Below the pieces are notes generated by a model. That model worked only from the letters and a program-made list of their open reading frames with translations, had not been told where the DNA came from and searched no databases. The position numbers were made by a program, and so were the translations under genes. A stretch of 64,000 nucleotides of DNA from Neobacillus sp. PS3-40 (GTDB lineage: Bacteria; Bacillota; Bacilli; Bacillales; Cytobacillaceae): contig NZ_CP133266.1 of the NCBI RefSeq assembly GCF_030915485.1, forward strand, positions 2,484,001 to 2,548,000. Direction: 5' to 3'. Positions 22,701-32,253 of this stretch are shown piece by piece (position 1 is the stretch's first letter; each line of letters opens with the position of its first letter).

Positions 22701-24674
22701 TTGCTTGCGTACTTTCCTAAACTCTATGAAGATGAACTGTTGTACAGCTGGTTTGCTCGCTATCATGTTCATTCTGCAAATATTAGTCCCAAACAGACAA
22801 TGAAAGACTTATTTGGGACAACAAACGCTATAGCGATTCCCGATCTACCTACTCATTTAAATGAAGTTTATGGACGCATAAAGCACTTTGATATTCCATC
22901 AATAGATCAATTAATAAAAGAGCATACCCTTTTTCGTTACTATACAGCATTTCAACCAAAACATATCACTGATTCGATTTTAGAATTAATGAAAATTGGA
23001 AATCGATTAAGTACTGTTTATTTAATGACAGGTGTAGCTGCTAGTTCTGTAAAAGAATGGGGCTATTTCCGATTTTGTCCTTCTTGTATACGAGAAGACA
23101 CTCAAAGTAAAGGTGAACCATATTGGCATGTTTCGCAACAAATACCAGGAGTTCATATATGTTCAAAGCATGGTGAGTACCTGTTTAACTCAACCGTAGA
23201 ATTCAGAAACGGAAAAAAACATGAGTTTTTTGCAGCTTCTGGAGAAAATTGTTTATTATCTAATGAAATTAATCCTCATACAGAGAGAATAACAACATTT
23301 TTAAAAATGATTGTTGAACAGAGTAGTTCTCTAATTTTGAAAGACTTTTCACTCGAATTTAAAAATATTCACAGATCGTATAAAAGTTTACTTATACAAA
23401 ATGGATTAGCAAATGCCAATGGTACGATTAACCAACGGAACTTAGCGGAGCAATTTAAATTGTTTTATGGTGAAGTACTATTAAATATCGTACAGTCTTC
23501 AGTCAGTTATGAAAATCCATCTTGTTGGTTGAAAAATATTACACGCAAGCATAGGAAAACTTTTCATCCAATACGTCATATATTGTTTATCCATTTCCTT
23601 ACTACTTCGCTGGAAAACCAAAATAAATTCTCGGAGATAGAATATCAACCATTTGGTAAAGCACCTTACCATTGTTTAAATCCAGCTGCATTACATTATA
23701 AAGAAAGGGTCATATCTGATATGCAAATTAGTTTGTGTAATGATACTAAACGTCCTGTTGGAACCTTCAGTTGTTCTTGCGGTTTTGTATATTCAAGAAG
23801 GGGACCTGATAAATATCAAGAAGATGCATTCAAATTTGGACGAATTAAAAAGTTTGGTCATGTATGGGAAGATAAATTGAAGCAATTGGTTCATCATGAG
23901 AATAAAAGTTGGTACGCAGCTGCAAAAGAAATGAAATGTGATATTGGTACGGTTAAAAAGTACTCTAAAAAAATTTTATTTGAAGAAAATCAATCAAACA
24001 TAAATAAAGTTGAAATAGCTCAATTAAAACAAATTGATTGGCTTTTGCTATTGAAGATGTATCCAGAGCACACAGTTACGACTTTACGTGAAATAGCTCC
24101 TGCATTGTACATGTGGCATTACAGAAATAATTTAGAATGGTTCAAAAATAATTCTCCAAAGCAAAAAATAAATACTAACATTTCAAAAAGAATAGACTGG
24201 TCGGAAAGGGATAACAAAGTGCTTCATGATATGAAGGAAGCATTTATTTACCTGAAATCAATCGAAAAGCCCACATTTATAAATAGGAGCAGGATCGGAA
24301 AAGAAATTGGATGTTTAGCACTTCTTGAAAAACATTTACACAAAATGCCAAGAACCAAACAATACTTAGAAAGTAACATTGAGTCTCGTGAGGAATTTCA
24401 AATTCGGAGAATTATTTGGGCTTGCCAAAAAATAAATGATAGTGGTCAAGAGGTAGTGATGTGGAGAGTTAAAAGGAAGGCGGGAATAAAAGAAAATGTG
24501 AATCCACAGGTCTTTATATACATGGAGGAAGAAATATTAAAATATAAAGAAGGTGTTCAAAATACTGAGAATCAGACCATGGCCATTTTTGAAAGAAATA
24601 GCGACACTCCATTGGCTTGGCAATGTCAAATTGAAGAGCAATCAATGGTTCATACAGACTGGCTTTATATGTAA
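22701..24674 (+). CDS. tnsD: TnsD/TniQ-family target-site protein
   Basis: TnsD recognises attTn7 inside the 3' end of glmS and recruits TnsC. The 657-aa protein begins with the TniQ signature LAYFPKLYEDELLYSWFARYH and has a CCCH zinc site C126, C129, C154, H157 (CPSC...GVHICSKH). A second Cys pair occurs in the middle (FSCSCGF) and a helix-turn-helix-like part follows (SWYAAAKEMKCDIGTVKKYSK). TTG start behind AAGGAGG. The position of the element next to glmS agrees with this function. Its end overlaps tnsE by 122 bp. Confidence 0.93.
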   Translation: MLAYFPKLYEDELLYSWFARYHVHSANISPKQTMKDLFGTTNAIAIPDLPTHLNEVYGRIKHFDIPSIDQLIKEHTLFRYYTAFQPKHITDSILELMKIGNRLSTVYLMTGVAASSVKEWGYFRFCPSCIREDTQSKGEPYWHVSQQIPGVHICSKHGEYLFNSTVEFRNGKKHEFFAASGENCLLSNEINPHTERITTFLKMIVEQSSSLILKDFSLEFKNIHRSYKSLLIQNGLANANGTINQRNLAEQFKLFYGEVLLNIVQSSVSYENPSCWLKNITRKHRKTFHPIRHILFIHFLTTSLENQNKFSEIEYQPFGKAPYHCLNPAALHYKERVISDMQISLCNDTKRPVGTFSCSCGFVYSRRGPDKYQEDAFKFGRIKKFGHVWEDKLKQLVHHENKSWYAAAKEMKCDIGTVKKYSKKILFEENQSNINKVEIAQLKQIDWLLLLKMYPEHTVTTLREIAPALYMWHYRNNLEWFKNNSPKQKINTNISKRIDWSERDNKVLHDMKEAFIYLKSIEKPTFINRSRIGKEIGCLALLEKHLHKMPRTKQYLESNIESREEFQIRRIIWACQKINDSGQEVVMWRVKRKAGIKENVNPQVFIYMEEEILKYKEGVQNTENQTMAIFERNSDTPLAWQCQIEEQSMVHTDWLYM

Positions 24675-26118
24675 AGGAAATTGTGAAATCATTGATTTGC
24701 CCATTGGTGTGTTACCAATATTAAAAATAGGTGTGCCCTATCAAGATGGTGTGCCTCTATTAACACAAAAAGTTGGCACTCTATTTGATGTAATAGTCAG
24801 CAATTTTAAAAATGGAACCACTTCTAAAGCGATAGACGTTTGTCGAAATTTTAATTATTTTCTTCACAAGAAACCGGAATTAATGATACAAAATATGTGG
24901 TCCTTTAAAACAGACGAAACAATTTATCACATTCCACAAACAGAAATAGTACGCGCGCTGTTTGCAGTCAATAAGACAATGTCAAATGCACTATTTCGCC
25001 CGAATGGATTAGATTTTCTAGTAAATAGAGTATCGATGAATAAGGATCAGCTTGCAACAATTGATTTTTCAGATGAAGTACCGAATTCAATTATGTCAGA
25101 TGATTTTGTTCGATACTTCGGTTGGATCTTTCTGCATCCTGAAATGAAAAGGTCCTATTCGTCTGTTCAAAGTAATTTATATGGAGTGTTGACGAAAGCA
25201 ACTAATTCAAGAGGAATACCAATTGAAGTGGTAATTCCAAAAATATTTAATTTCCAATTAACTGTAAGAGGGGTTATACAAAACAATGAGGTACTTATTT
25301 TAGAGTGGATTGGGTCAGATATTGCTGATCCACCATTTAGAGAACTTGAATTACATCATAAATCAATCAAGAAAAGAATTTATTCCCCTGAAAAAAGAAA
25401 AAAGAGGGTTTCAAACAGTAATAAAGAAGAGGAATTCGAGTTAAATGAAAATGACGGAGAGCGATCGAGAGAAGATACAAATCAAATGGTAATAGAGGCT
25501 GATCCAACTCAGATGGCTTTCCGTCATTCACCTACAGTCAATAGAATAGCAAATTATGAACAAAAAGTGAATCAAGGTGATGATTATATATCTAATATTG
25601 GTCAAGGTGGAGGAACACAGCAGATGACGGTTGCTGTCGATGAAGCCTTTTTTGGTGGAACGATTAAACCAATTGAGTTAAAGACTCTAGAAATTGCCGA
25701 TACATATATGAATTATGGTCTTGAGAAATTTTTAGTAATGTTAAATTGCCTAAATAAAAGAGTTAAAAGTGTGTCCGTTAACTTTATTTTTCTTCCCTTA
25801 GGGAGAAAATTTTCTTATCTTCCAGACGGTAGAAGGCGAATATGTGCAATTGCAAAAATAATTAGTGGTAGAAAAACAAATTATATTCTTGAAGTTGTTT
25901 TACCAGATAACCGGTCATTATCAACATTAATAGTATCTTCAAGTGAAACATTAAGCGAAGATGAAAGCACAATACGAAACTTATTACATAACTTAGTTTT
26001 TGCAAGTGGTAGCTGGAGTCAATCATTCCTTTATAAGTATAAGTATGAGCGCCTAAAGCATCTTCAAGAGTCACCAGAGGAATGGTCAACTAGAATAAAA
26101 AGATCCTTGTATAAATAA
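24553..26118 (+). CDS. tnsE: TnsE-like protein
   Basis: In Tn7, TnsE directs transposition into conjugal plasmids and replicating DNA through the beta clamp and DNA ends. The 521-aa frame matches E. coli TnsE in length and in two segments: YHIPQTEIVRALFAVNK near residue 118 and VIEADPTQMAFRHSP near residue 315. The C-terminal half (about 330-520) corresponds to the structured TnsE domain. The GTG at 24553 lies inside tnsD with a weak RBS; no better start is visible, and translation may be coupled. I recall few TnsE proteins outside Proteobacteria, so this copy is noteworthy. Confidence 0.88.
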   Translation: MFKILRIRPWPFLKEIATLHWLGNVKLKSNQWFIQTGFICKGNCEIIDLPIGVLPILKIGVPYQDGVPLLTQKVGTLFDVIVSNFKNGTTSKAIDVCRNFNYFLHKKPELMIQNMWSFKTDETIYHIPQTEIVRALFAVNKTMSNALFRPNGLDFLVNRVSMNKDQLATIDFSDEVPNSIMSDDFVRYFGWIFLHPEMKRSYSSVQSNLYGVLTKATNSRGIPIEVVIPKIFNFQLTVRGVIQNNEVLILEWIGSDIADPPFRELELHHKSIKKRIYSPEKRKKRVSNSNKEEEFELNENDGERSREDTNQMVIEADPTQMAFRHSPTVNRIANYEQKVNQGDDYISNIGQGGGTQQMTVAVDEAFFGGTIKPIELKTLEIADTYMNYGLEKFLVMLNCLNKRVKSVSVNFIFLPLGRKFSYLPDGRRRICAIAKIISGRKTNYILEVVLPDNRSLSTLIVSSSETLSEDESTIRNLLHNLVFASGSWSQSFLYKYKYERLKHLQESPEEWSTRIKRSLYK

Positions 26119-26854
26119 ATGATTTTCTCCTTTGTACTTAGGACAACAAATTATTCAATAAAATGGTGTCTAGAATAACCGTTTGATGACGATATACCGA
26201 TCGAACATCCAAAGCTTATAGAATAGGTGAATTCAATTTTCAACTAATTAGTATAATTATTCTTAAGAGCAACTAGCATTTAATTCTGGAATTATCACTA
26301 AGTAATTGGCTGAGTTTGGTAGCCTGGAATTAGATAAAAGTAAAAACATATATAGTAATTCAAATATTGTTAAGTTTCTGAGAAATTGTTATAGAGGCAT
26401 TTTATTGCAAGTGAGATGTTTGCATATGGATTCAATTAAAGATTTTCCCATCCTGGTTTTCTTTTATCTTTTACTTTGAGACCCTGCACATTTGGGTTGT
26501 TCTCTAGAAGTTTCATTTGAAATTGTTTAATAATAATTTTACTCACTGTAAATCCCCCGCTCATTTCTTTGATTTGATAATAAGTGGGTTTCTAGTCTCT
26601 GCACACGGAAAACCCAGAATAAAGGACTTTTCACATTGTGTCCAATGTTCGGAGACATTTTAGTTCATAGATACTACAATTTTTTATAATTATGGAATTA
26701 AATATATATATTGTCGAAAAATGTAATAATCACTGTATAATTAGATGCTGTTACCTTTATTTTTTATGAAATTTGTAATTTGTTATGTGTATATATAACT
26801 AAAACCAATTATGAAGCGTTATAATATAATAAAAAATGGTAGGGGGGTAAATAT
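26119..26854. other. Non-coding stretch between tnsE and the cargo operon
   Basis: About 740 bp, AT-rich, with no intact gene. It holds a short broken frame on the minus strand (26436-26546) and a possible -10 TATAAT at 26820-26825 before the kinase gene, with no good -35. I see no terminator after tnsE. Confidence 0.6.
26436..26546 (-). pseudogene. Remnant resembling the N-terminus of an IS3-type OrfA transposase
   Basis: GTG at 26546 follows GCGGGGG and opens a 36-aa frame, SKIIIKQFQMKLLENNPNVQ and onward, that ends at a stop. The start resembles the KIIF...Q...LE.NPNV pattern of Bacillus IS3-family OrfA proteins, but the rest is missing. It suggests a decayed insertion in the transposon cargo region. 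Confidence 0.35.
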
Positions 26855-29398
26855 ATGGTCAAATTACCTTTTAAAGTGTCGGCACGTGCTGCTAGATTGA
26901 TTGGTAGGGAAAATGTAAGTAATGCAGAAGGGGCAATTATTGAATTAGTTAAAAATTCTTACGATGCAGATGCAAATTATTGCGTTCTATACATAGATAA
27001 TCGATATACTGATATTCCAGCAGAATTGTCTAATAAAGAATACAATGAATTTTTTCACTTATTTATTGGATTAGATAGTGCGTATTCAAAAATAAATGAA
27101 AAATATTATTTGAACGAAAATTATTCTAAAAATAAAGAACTATTAGCTTTTTTTATCGGCTTAAATTCAATATATATAGTAGATAATGGTTCGGGTATGA
27201 ATTTAGAAACTATAAATAATGCCTGGATGACTATTGGCACTGATAATAAATCATTAAATTATATTAGTGATAAAGGAAGAATTAAAACAGGCGCCAAAGG
27301 AATAGGAAGATTCGCTTTAGATAGATTAGGTAGTTCTTGTGAAATGAGAACCTTAGAAAAAACAAACAAAAATGGATATAAATGGAATGTTAGTTGGGAA
27401 GAATTTGAGAGAGAAGACACAGTAATTGGTGAAGTTTATGCAGATATAAGCGAAATAAATCAGGAAGAATTTCATCCAAAGATAAAAGAAGAGGTTTTTA
27501 ATAAAATTGATCTTTCAGAGTATGATGATGAACAACTGGAAGGGTTAGACTTTGAAAGATTTAAAAAAGGAACCTATTTCAAAATTAAAGGCCTTAGAGA
27601 TAATTGGAATGAGAAAAGTATAAAAAATCTTTTTGCAGGTCTTGATTCTCTAATTCCACCAAAGGAAGAAAGTGTATTTGACATATTTCTTTTTGTCTCT
27701 AAGAGCTCAAGAATGTATGGATCTGTTCAGGCATCTGCATGTGAAGATTTTGATTATAAAGTAGAAATTACTGTGGATGAGGAGCAAAATGTCAAAATAA
27801 TAATGAATAGAGACGAGTTGGATTTAGACCAGCTTGATCAAGACGTTTTTTCTTTACCTGACTTTAATACCTTTCCATATAATAAGGAAACGCTTCTAGC
27901 AAGAAAGTTTGAACAATTATATAAAATTAAAGAACTTGTTCCAAAATATAAAGACTATGATTTGTCACCTTTGAAGAATTTTAGTTTTACTTTTTGTTAT
28001 TTAAAAAGGGATTTTGGATCAACTAAAGATGAAATATTTAAGTATAGAAAATTTAATCCAAGTAAACGTAAGAATTGGTTAGATAGATATGGTGGAATAA
28101 AAATTTTCAGAGATTATTTTAGAGTGAGACCATATGGTGATCCTAAATCATCTGCTTTTGATTGGTTGAAATTATCTGAGAGGGTTCAGAAAAGTCCAGC
28201 AGGTATCGGGAAAGAGGATGGTGCATGGAGAATTAGACCAAATCAAATTTCTGGAAGTATTTTTATATCAAGAGAGCATAATGTTTTTGAAGATAAGTCT
28301 AGTCGTGAAGGTCTTCAAGAAACAGAGTTATTCGAAATTTTCCAAGAGATAATTATCCAAATGATAAATTTATTTGAAAAAGATCGTCAAAAAATTATGC
28401 GTTCTATTAAAAAGGTTTATGATGAAAAAAGTGAAAAAGAGAGTATTAAAAATGAAGGTAAAAAAATTGCACAAGAAACAGTAAAGACTCAAAAGAAAAA
28501 GAGTGAAACAAAGAAAGAAGAAAGTCCAATACAGAAAGAAAAAAGACTTGATAAACTAGAACAAGAAAATTTAATTTTGGCAAAAACCGTATTAACGTAT
28601 GATGAAGTTGTTGAAGAAAAAGAGTTGCAGTTGAAATTGATAAAAGCTTTAGCAGGAACGGGTATTGCCCTTACTTCTTTATCTCACGAAATAAAGACAA
28701 TTAGTTCACCATTAGTGACTCGAAACCAACATTTGAAATCACTTTTAAACAACATCGCAAATAAAAAAGACGAGTATGAATTTAAGGATGCTTACAAGTT
28801 TATAGATCTAATGATAGAAAAGGATAAGGTATTAAAAGGATGGCTAGATGTTGCTCTTAATATAGTTTCAAAGGATAAAAGAAGACGAAAGAAAATTAAC
28901 ATTTATGAAGTTATAGATAAAATTCTTAATACATGGTACCCTTCCCTATCTGAAAAGAAAATTACGATAAACTTAAATAAATTAGATAACATGATTATTG
29001 AGTGGAATGCATTTATTATTGATATTGAAAGTATCATTAATAACCTAATAATTAATTCTTTCATTGCATTTCAATCAAAAGAACATACCGGTGAGCGAGT
29101 AATTAATATCAACTTGAGGGCTAACACAAGTATAGAAGGTGGAGCAGATTATCTTGAATTAATCTTTAGTGACACTGGACCAGGTCTTTCGAGTTTAGTA
29201 AAGGATAAAAATGAAATATTTGATCCTTTTTTTACTACTAGGACAGAAGATGGTACAGGTCTAGGTCTATGGATAGTCAAAACAACAGTCCAAGAATATA
29301 AAGGAACAGTTGAAGTCTTGGATAGTGTAAAGGGATTTTCCTTATTATTCAAATTTCCATTGAGAAAAGATGAAGGAGTAAAAATCACAAATGTATAG
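26855..29398 (+). CDS. Dual GHKL ATPase / histidine kinase (putative sensor of a defence-like operon)
   Basis: The 847-aa protein has two ATPase modules. Residues about 1-180 form a MORC/Hsp90-like GHKL domain with N34 (IIELVKNSYDADAN), D110-G114 (VDNGSGM) and KGIGRFALDRLG. A lysine/glutamate-rich coiled coil covers about 505-590. Next is a dimerisation/phosphoacceptor helix with H611 (LSHEIKT) and a C-terminal kinase ATPase domain with INNLIINSF, SDTGPGL and GTGLGLWIVK. No signal peptide or membrane segment is seen, so it should be cytoplasmic. ATG follows AGGGGGG. It overlaps the receiver gene by 8 bp. The domain calls are firm; the sensed signal is unknown. Confidence 0.88.
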   Translation: MVKLPFKVSARAARLIGRENVSNAEGAIIELVKNSYDADANYCVLYIDNRYTDIPAELSNKEYNEFFHLFIGLDSAYSKINEKYYLNENYSKNKELLAFFIGLNSIYIVDNGSGMNLETINNAWMTIGTDNKSLNYISDKGRIKTGAKGIGRFALDRLGSSCEMRTLEKTNKNGYKWNVSWEEFEREDTVIGEVYADISEINQEEFHPKIKEEVFNKIDLSEYDDEQLEGLDFERFKKGTYFKIKGLRDNWNEKSIKNLFAGLDSLIPPKEESVFDIFLFVSKSSRMYGSVQASACEDFDYKVEITVDEEQNVKIIMNRDELDLDQLDQDVFSLPDFNTFPYNKETLLARKFEQLYKIKELVPKYKDYDLSPLKNFSFTFCYLKRDFGSTKDEIFKYRKFNPSKRKNWLDRYGGIKIFRDYFRVRPYGDPKSSAFDWLKLSERVQKSPAGIGKEDGAWRIRPNQISGSIFISREHNVFEDKSSREGLQETELFEIFQEIIIQMINLFEKDRQKIMRSIKKVYDEKSEKESIKNEGKKIAQETVKTQKKKSETKKEESPIQKEKRLDKLEQENLILAKTVLTYDEVVEEKELQLKLIKALAGTGIALTSLSHEIKTISSPLVTRNQHLKSLLNNIANKKDEYEFKDAYKFIDLMIEKDKVLKGWLDVALNIVSKDKRRRKKINIYEVIDKILNTWYPSLSEKKITINLNKLDNMIIEWNAFIIDIESIINNLIINSFIAFQSKEHTGERVININLRANTSIEGGADYLELIFSDTGPGLSSLVKDKNEIFDPFFTTRTEDGTGLGLWIVKTTVQEYKGTVEVLDSVKGFSLLFKFPLRKDEGVKITNV

Positions 29399-30044
29399 AA
29401 TAGGACTTATTGAAGACGATTTAATGATGCAAACCATGATTTCAGAAAGGCTAGGTAGGGTCAACACTGATTCTAAGTCTGTTCTAGAGATTATTCCCGT
29501 TGAATTTGATTACTTGACCCTTCAAGATTTAGTGGATGTAATATATGAACAAAAATTTGATGCAATAGTAATTGATCATAAGCTGAAATCTACAAACACT
29601 GATATTAATTATGAAGGTACAGATATCGCATTAGAAATAGAAAGTATTATACATTTTTTTCCTGTTTTTATTTTAACATCATATGATCTTGATGCTGAGT
29701 CTAAAAAGTACACTGACGTAAACAAAGTTTACAAAAAGGAAAAATATATTGAAGATGAAAAAGGCGATGTGGTTGATTCTATTAATAGAAAAATCATAAA
29801 ACAAATAGAACACTATAAGGAGCGATTAAAAGCAGCTGAGGATGAAATTTATGAACTTAGGATAAAGCCAAATTTAACTAATGACGAGAGAGACCGATTA
29901 TTGCAACAAGATCATTTAATCGAAAAGAGCATGACTGGACGACATCATACACCATTAATACTCAAGAATAACGATGAAAAACTTCAAGAACTATTGGATA
30001 TTTTTAGTGATTTTATTGTAAAGAGTGATAAGAATGGTTGTTGA
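29391..30044 (+). CDS. Response-regulator receiver protein without a DNA-binding domain
   Basis: The 217-aa protein has a receiver domain with the acidic pocket E8/D9/D10, predicted phosphoacceptor D62 (AIVIDHKL), T96 (FILTSYD) and conserved Lys at 115/116 (VYKKEK). It is followed by a coiled coil (about 130-180, QIEHYKERLKAAEDEIYELR) and a short tail, with no helix-turn-helix. It probably receives phosphate from the preceding kinase and acts by protein contact. It overlaps the kinase gene and the HNH gene. Confidence 0.87.
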   Translation: MYRIGLIEDDLMMQTMISERLGRVNTDSKSVLEIIPVEFDYLTLQDLVDVIYEQKFDAIVIDHKLKSTNTDINYEGTDIALEIESIIHFFPVFILTSYDLDAESKKYTDVNKVYKKEKYIEDEKGDVVDSINRKIIKQIEHYKERLKAAEDEIYELRIKPNLTNDERDRLLQQDHLIEKSMTGRHHTPLILKNNDEKLQELLDIFSDFIVKSDKNGC

Positions 30045-30651
30045 TATAAACACCCCAGTAAAACTAAAATTCAGAAATGCAACACCTATAAAAAGAGTAG
30101 TCGAATACGATGCAGATAGTAATTATAAAAAATATCGAAGTTTTTTAAAGGAAGATTTTAATGGTAGGTGTGGTTATTGTGATTCACCTTTTGGAATTGT
30201 AAAGAAAGACTATCATATAGATCATTTTATACCACAATTCATTATAAATAAATTTCCTACACATTTAAATTTATTAAATGATTATAGTAACCTTGTGTAC
30301 TCCTGTCCTTCATGTAATGGAAGTAAAAGTGATAAATGGCCGTCTGAGCATCCTGATATACCATTTTTAAATGAAGAAGGGTTTATAAATCCATGTAGTG
30401 AGCTTTATGATTCTTTGTTTTACAGAGATGAAAAGGGAGCTATATATCCAAAAGAAAAGTTGAAAACTGCTGCATACATATTTAAGGAATTAAAGTTATA
30501 TTTGAGAAAGCATCAAACTGTATGGAAGATCGAAGAATTAATATCGCTAAGTAAGAAAGCCATTAATGAAGAAACCTCTGACTCTAGGTTAGAGAGCATT
30601 AAAGAACTATTAGGATATTTAGAAGAACATTTTGAAATGGAAATTAATTAA
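30034..30651 (+). CDS. HNH endonuclease
   Basis: The 205-aa protein has an HNH fold with two zinc knuckles: C46/C49 (CGYC) and C91/C94 (CPSC), the catalytic segment H61-I-D63-H64, N86 in YSNLVYS and N95 after the last Cys. The layout resembles HNH nucleases such as PtuB of Septu and retron-linked effectors, but that is a motif-level resemblance. ATG at 30034 is chosen; GTG at 30025 is possible. It overlaps the receiver gene and abuts the methylase gene, so all four are probably made from one message. Likely role: DNA cleavage effector. Confidence 0.87.
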   Translation: MVVDINTPVKLKFRNATPIKRVVEYDADSNYKKYRSFLKEDFNGRCGYCDSPFGIVKKDYHIDHFIPQFIINKFPTHLNLLNDYSNLVYSCPSCNGSKSDKWPSEHPDIPFLNEEGFINPCSELYDSLFYRDEKGAIYPKEKLKTAAYIFKELKLYLRKHQTVWKIEELISLSKKAINEETSDSRLESIKELLGYLEEHFEMEIN

Positions 30652-32253
30652 ATGGAAGAAAATAAAGTAAATGGATCTTATTATACACCTAGAATATTGG
30701 CTAAATTATTAGTTGAAAAAGCCTTGAATTATGCACAAAAGAGGAATCTAAGTATATTAGAACCTAGTTGCGGAGATGGAGTTTTCTTGAAAGAACTACT
30801 AGGTAATGATGATTTCCTATCTAGGAAGGAAAGTTCAATATGTGTTGTAGAAAAAAATCACATAGAATTGGAAAAAACAAAGAAATATAAAAAAAACTTT
30901 TCTGAGAATCAAATTAAGACGTCATTTAATGCTATGGATTTTTTAGATTTTGTACTTCATAGCAAAAAAAAGTTTAATTTAATATTAGGTAATCCACCCT
31001 ATATCCACAAAAAATTCCTTTCGGATAGGCAAATAGATTTATCAAAAACTATCTTAAAAAAGATTGATCTTGATGTTAATACAATATATAACATTTGGAT
31101 GCCATTTGTTGTTGGTTGTTCAAAGTTGTTGTCTTCTAATGGAGTTTTATGTCTAATATTGCCTGCTGAATTGCTGCAAGTTAAATATGCAGAGCCGATA
31201 AGAAAATTCCTTTTCCGAGAATTTAATGAATTTCATATTATGTCATTCGATAATCAGATATTTAAGGGTATAGAGCAGGATGTTGTGGTCTTCTTCGGGA
31301 TTAAAAATAGTAATAATAAAACAATTACTCATGAGTTATTATCTAATACTGCAGATCAACTAGAAGTAATCGAAAGGAATATATTAAAGCCAAAAAAATA
31401 TTTAAACAAATGGCTTTGGTATTTAATGTCAAATGAGGAAATTGAGTTATTAATTAGAATAAAGAATGATTTTCATTCCATAGATACGTATTGTAAAAGC
31501 AGTGCAGGTATAGTTACTGGAAACAATAGCTACTTCATATTAAATCAAGAACAGGTCAGAAAATATAATTTGGGGGACTGGGTAAAACCAATTTTAAAGA
31601 AAAGCGCTTTTACTAAAAATTCCCTTACATTTTCAAAGAAAGACTTTAATGCTTTAGTTGTATCAAATAATCCTTGTTTTTTATTGGATTTAAATAATAT
31701 GAATAGTGATGATGATATACCATATGAAATAGAAGATTATTTAAAAAGGGGAATAGACTCAAAAGTCCAACTTGGATATAAATGCAAAGTGAGAAATGAC
31801 TGGTATAAGGTTCCCTCCATTTGGACGTCAGAAGGAATATTTTTCAAGAGAATTCACCTAGTGCCTAAACTTATAAAAAATACTATGAAAGTGAACATTA
31901 CTGACACAGGTTATCGAATTTCAATGATTGAAGATTATAGTATCAATAGTCTAATTTTTAGTTTTTATAATTCACTAACATTATTGTTATTAGAATTAGA
32001 AGGAAGATACTATGGTGGTGGTGTGTTGGAGGTTACTCCGAATGAGTTTAAAAACATAGCGATACCTTACTTGGATATAAACCAAAAGGAATTTAATAAA
32101 TTGAAAAGTTTAGTTAATAGAAATAAATCTATTGAAGAGATTCTTCAATATACCGACGAAATTATTTTGATAAACCATTTTGGTATTGATCACAAAACTT
32201 TAGAGATAATACGAAGGCTAAGAGAAAAAATTGTGAAATTCAGGGTGAATTAA
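30652..32253 (+). CDS. N6-adenine DNA methyltransferase (Eco57I/TaqI type)
   Basis: The 533-aa protein has the N-terminal SYYTP segment (residues 9-13), SAM-binding motif I LEPSCGDG (36-43) and catalytic NPPY (114-117), the order of gamma-class adenine methyltransferases. The C-terminal half (about 270-530) resembles a TaqI-like target-recognition region, with YYGGGVLEVTPNEF near 448. It starts directly after the HNH stop codon. It could protect host DNA from the HNH nuclease, forming a restriction-modification pair under the kinase-receiver control; this is inference. Confidence 0.88.
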   Translation: MEENKVNGSYYTPRILAKLLVEKALNYAQKRNLSILEPSCGDGVFLKELLGNDDFLSRKESSICVVEKNHIELEKTKKYKKNFSENQIKTSFNAMDFLDFVLHSKKKFNLILGNPPYIHKKFLSDRQIDLSKTILKKIDLDVNTIYNIWMPFVVGCSKLLSSNGVLCLILPAELLQVKYAEPIRKFLFREFNEFHIMSFDNQIFKGIEQDVVVFFGIKNSNNKTITHELLSNTADQLEVIERNILKPKKYLNKWLWYLMSNEEIELLIRIKNDFHSIDTYCKSSAGIVTGNNSYFILNQEQVRKYNLGDWVKPILKKSAFTKNSLTFSKKDFNALVVSNNPCFLLDLNNMNSDDDIPYEIEDYLKRGIDSKVQLGYKCKVRNDWYKVPSIWTSEGIFFKRIHLVPKLIKNTMKVNITDTGYRISMIEDYSINSLIFSFYNSLTLLLLELEGRYYGGGVLEVTPNEFKNIAIPYLDINQKEFNKLKSLVNRNKSIEEILQYTDEIILINHFGIDHKTLEIIRRLREKIVKFRVN

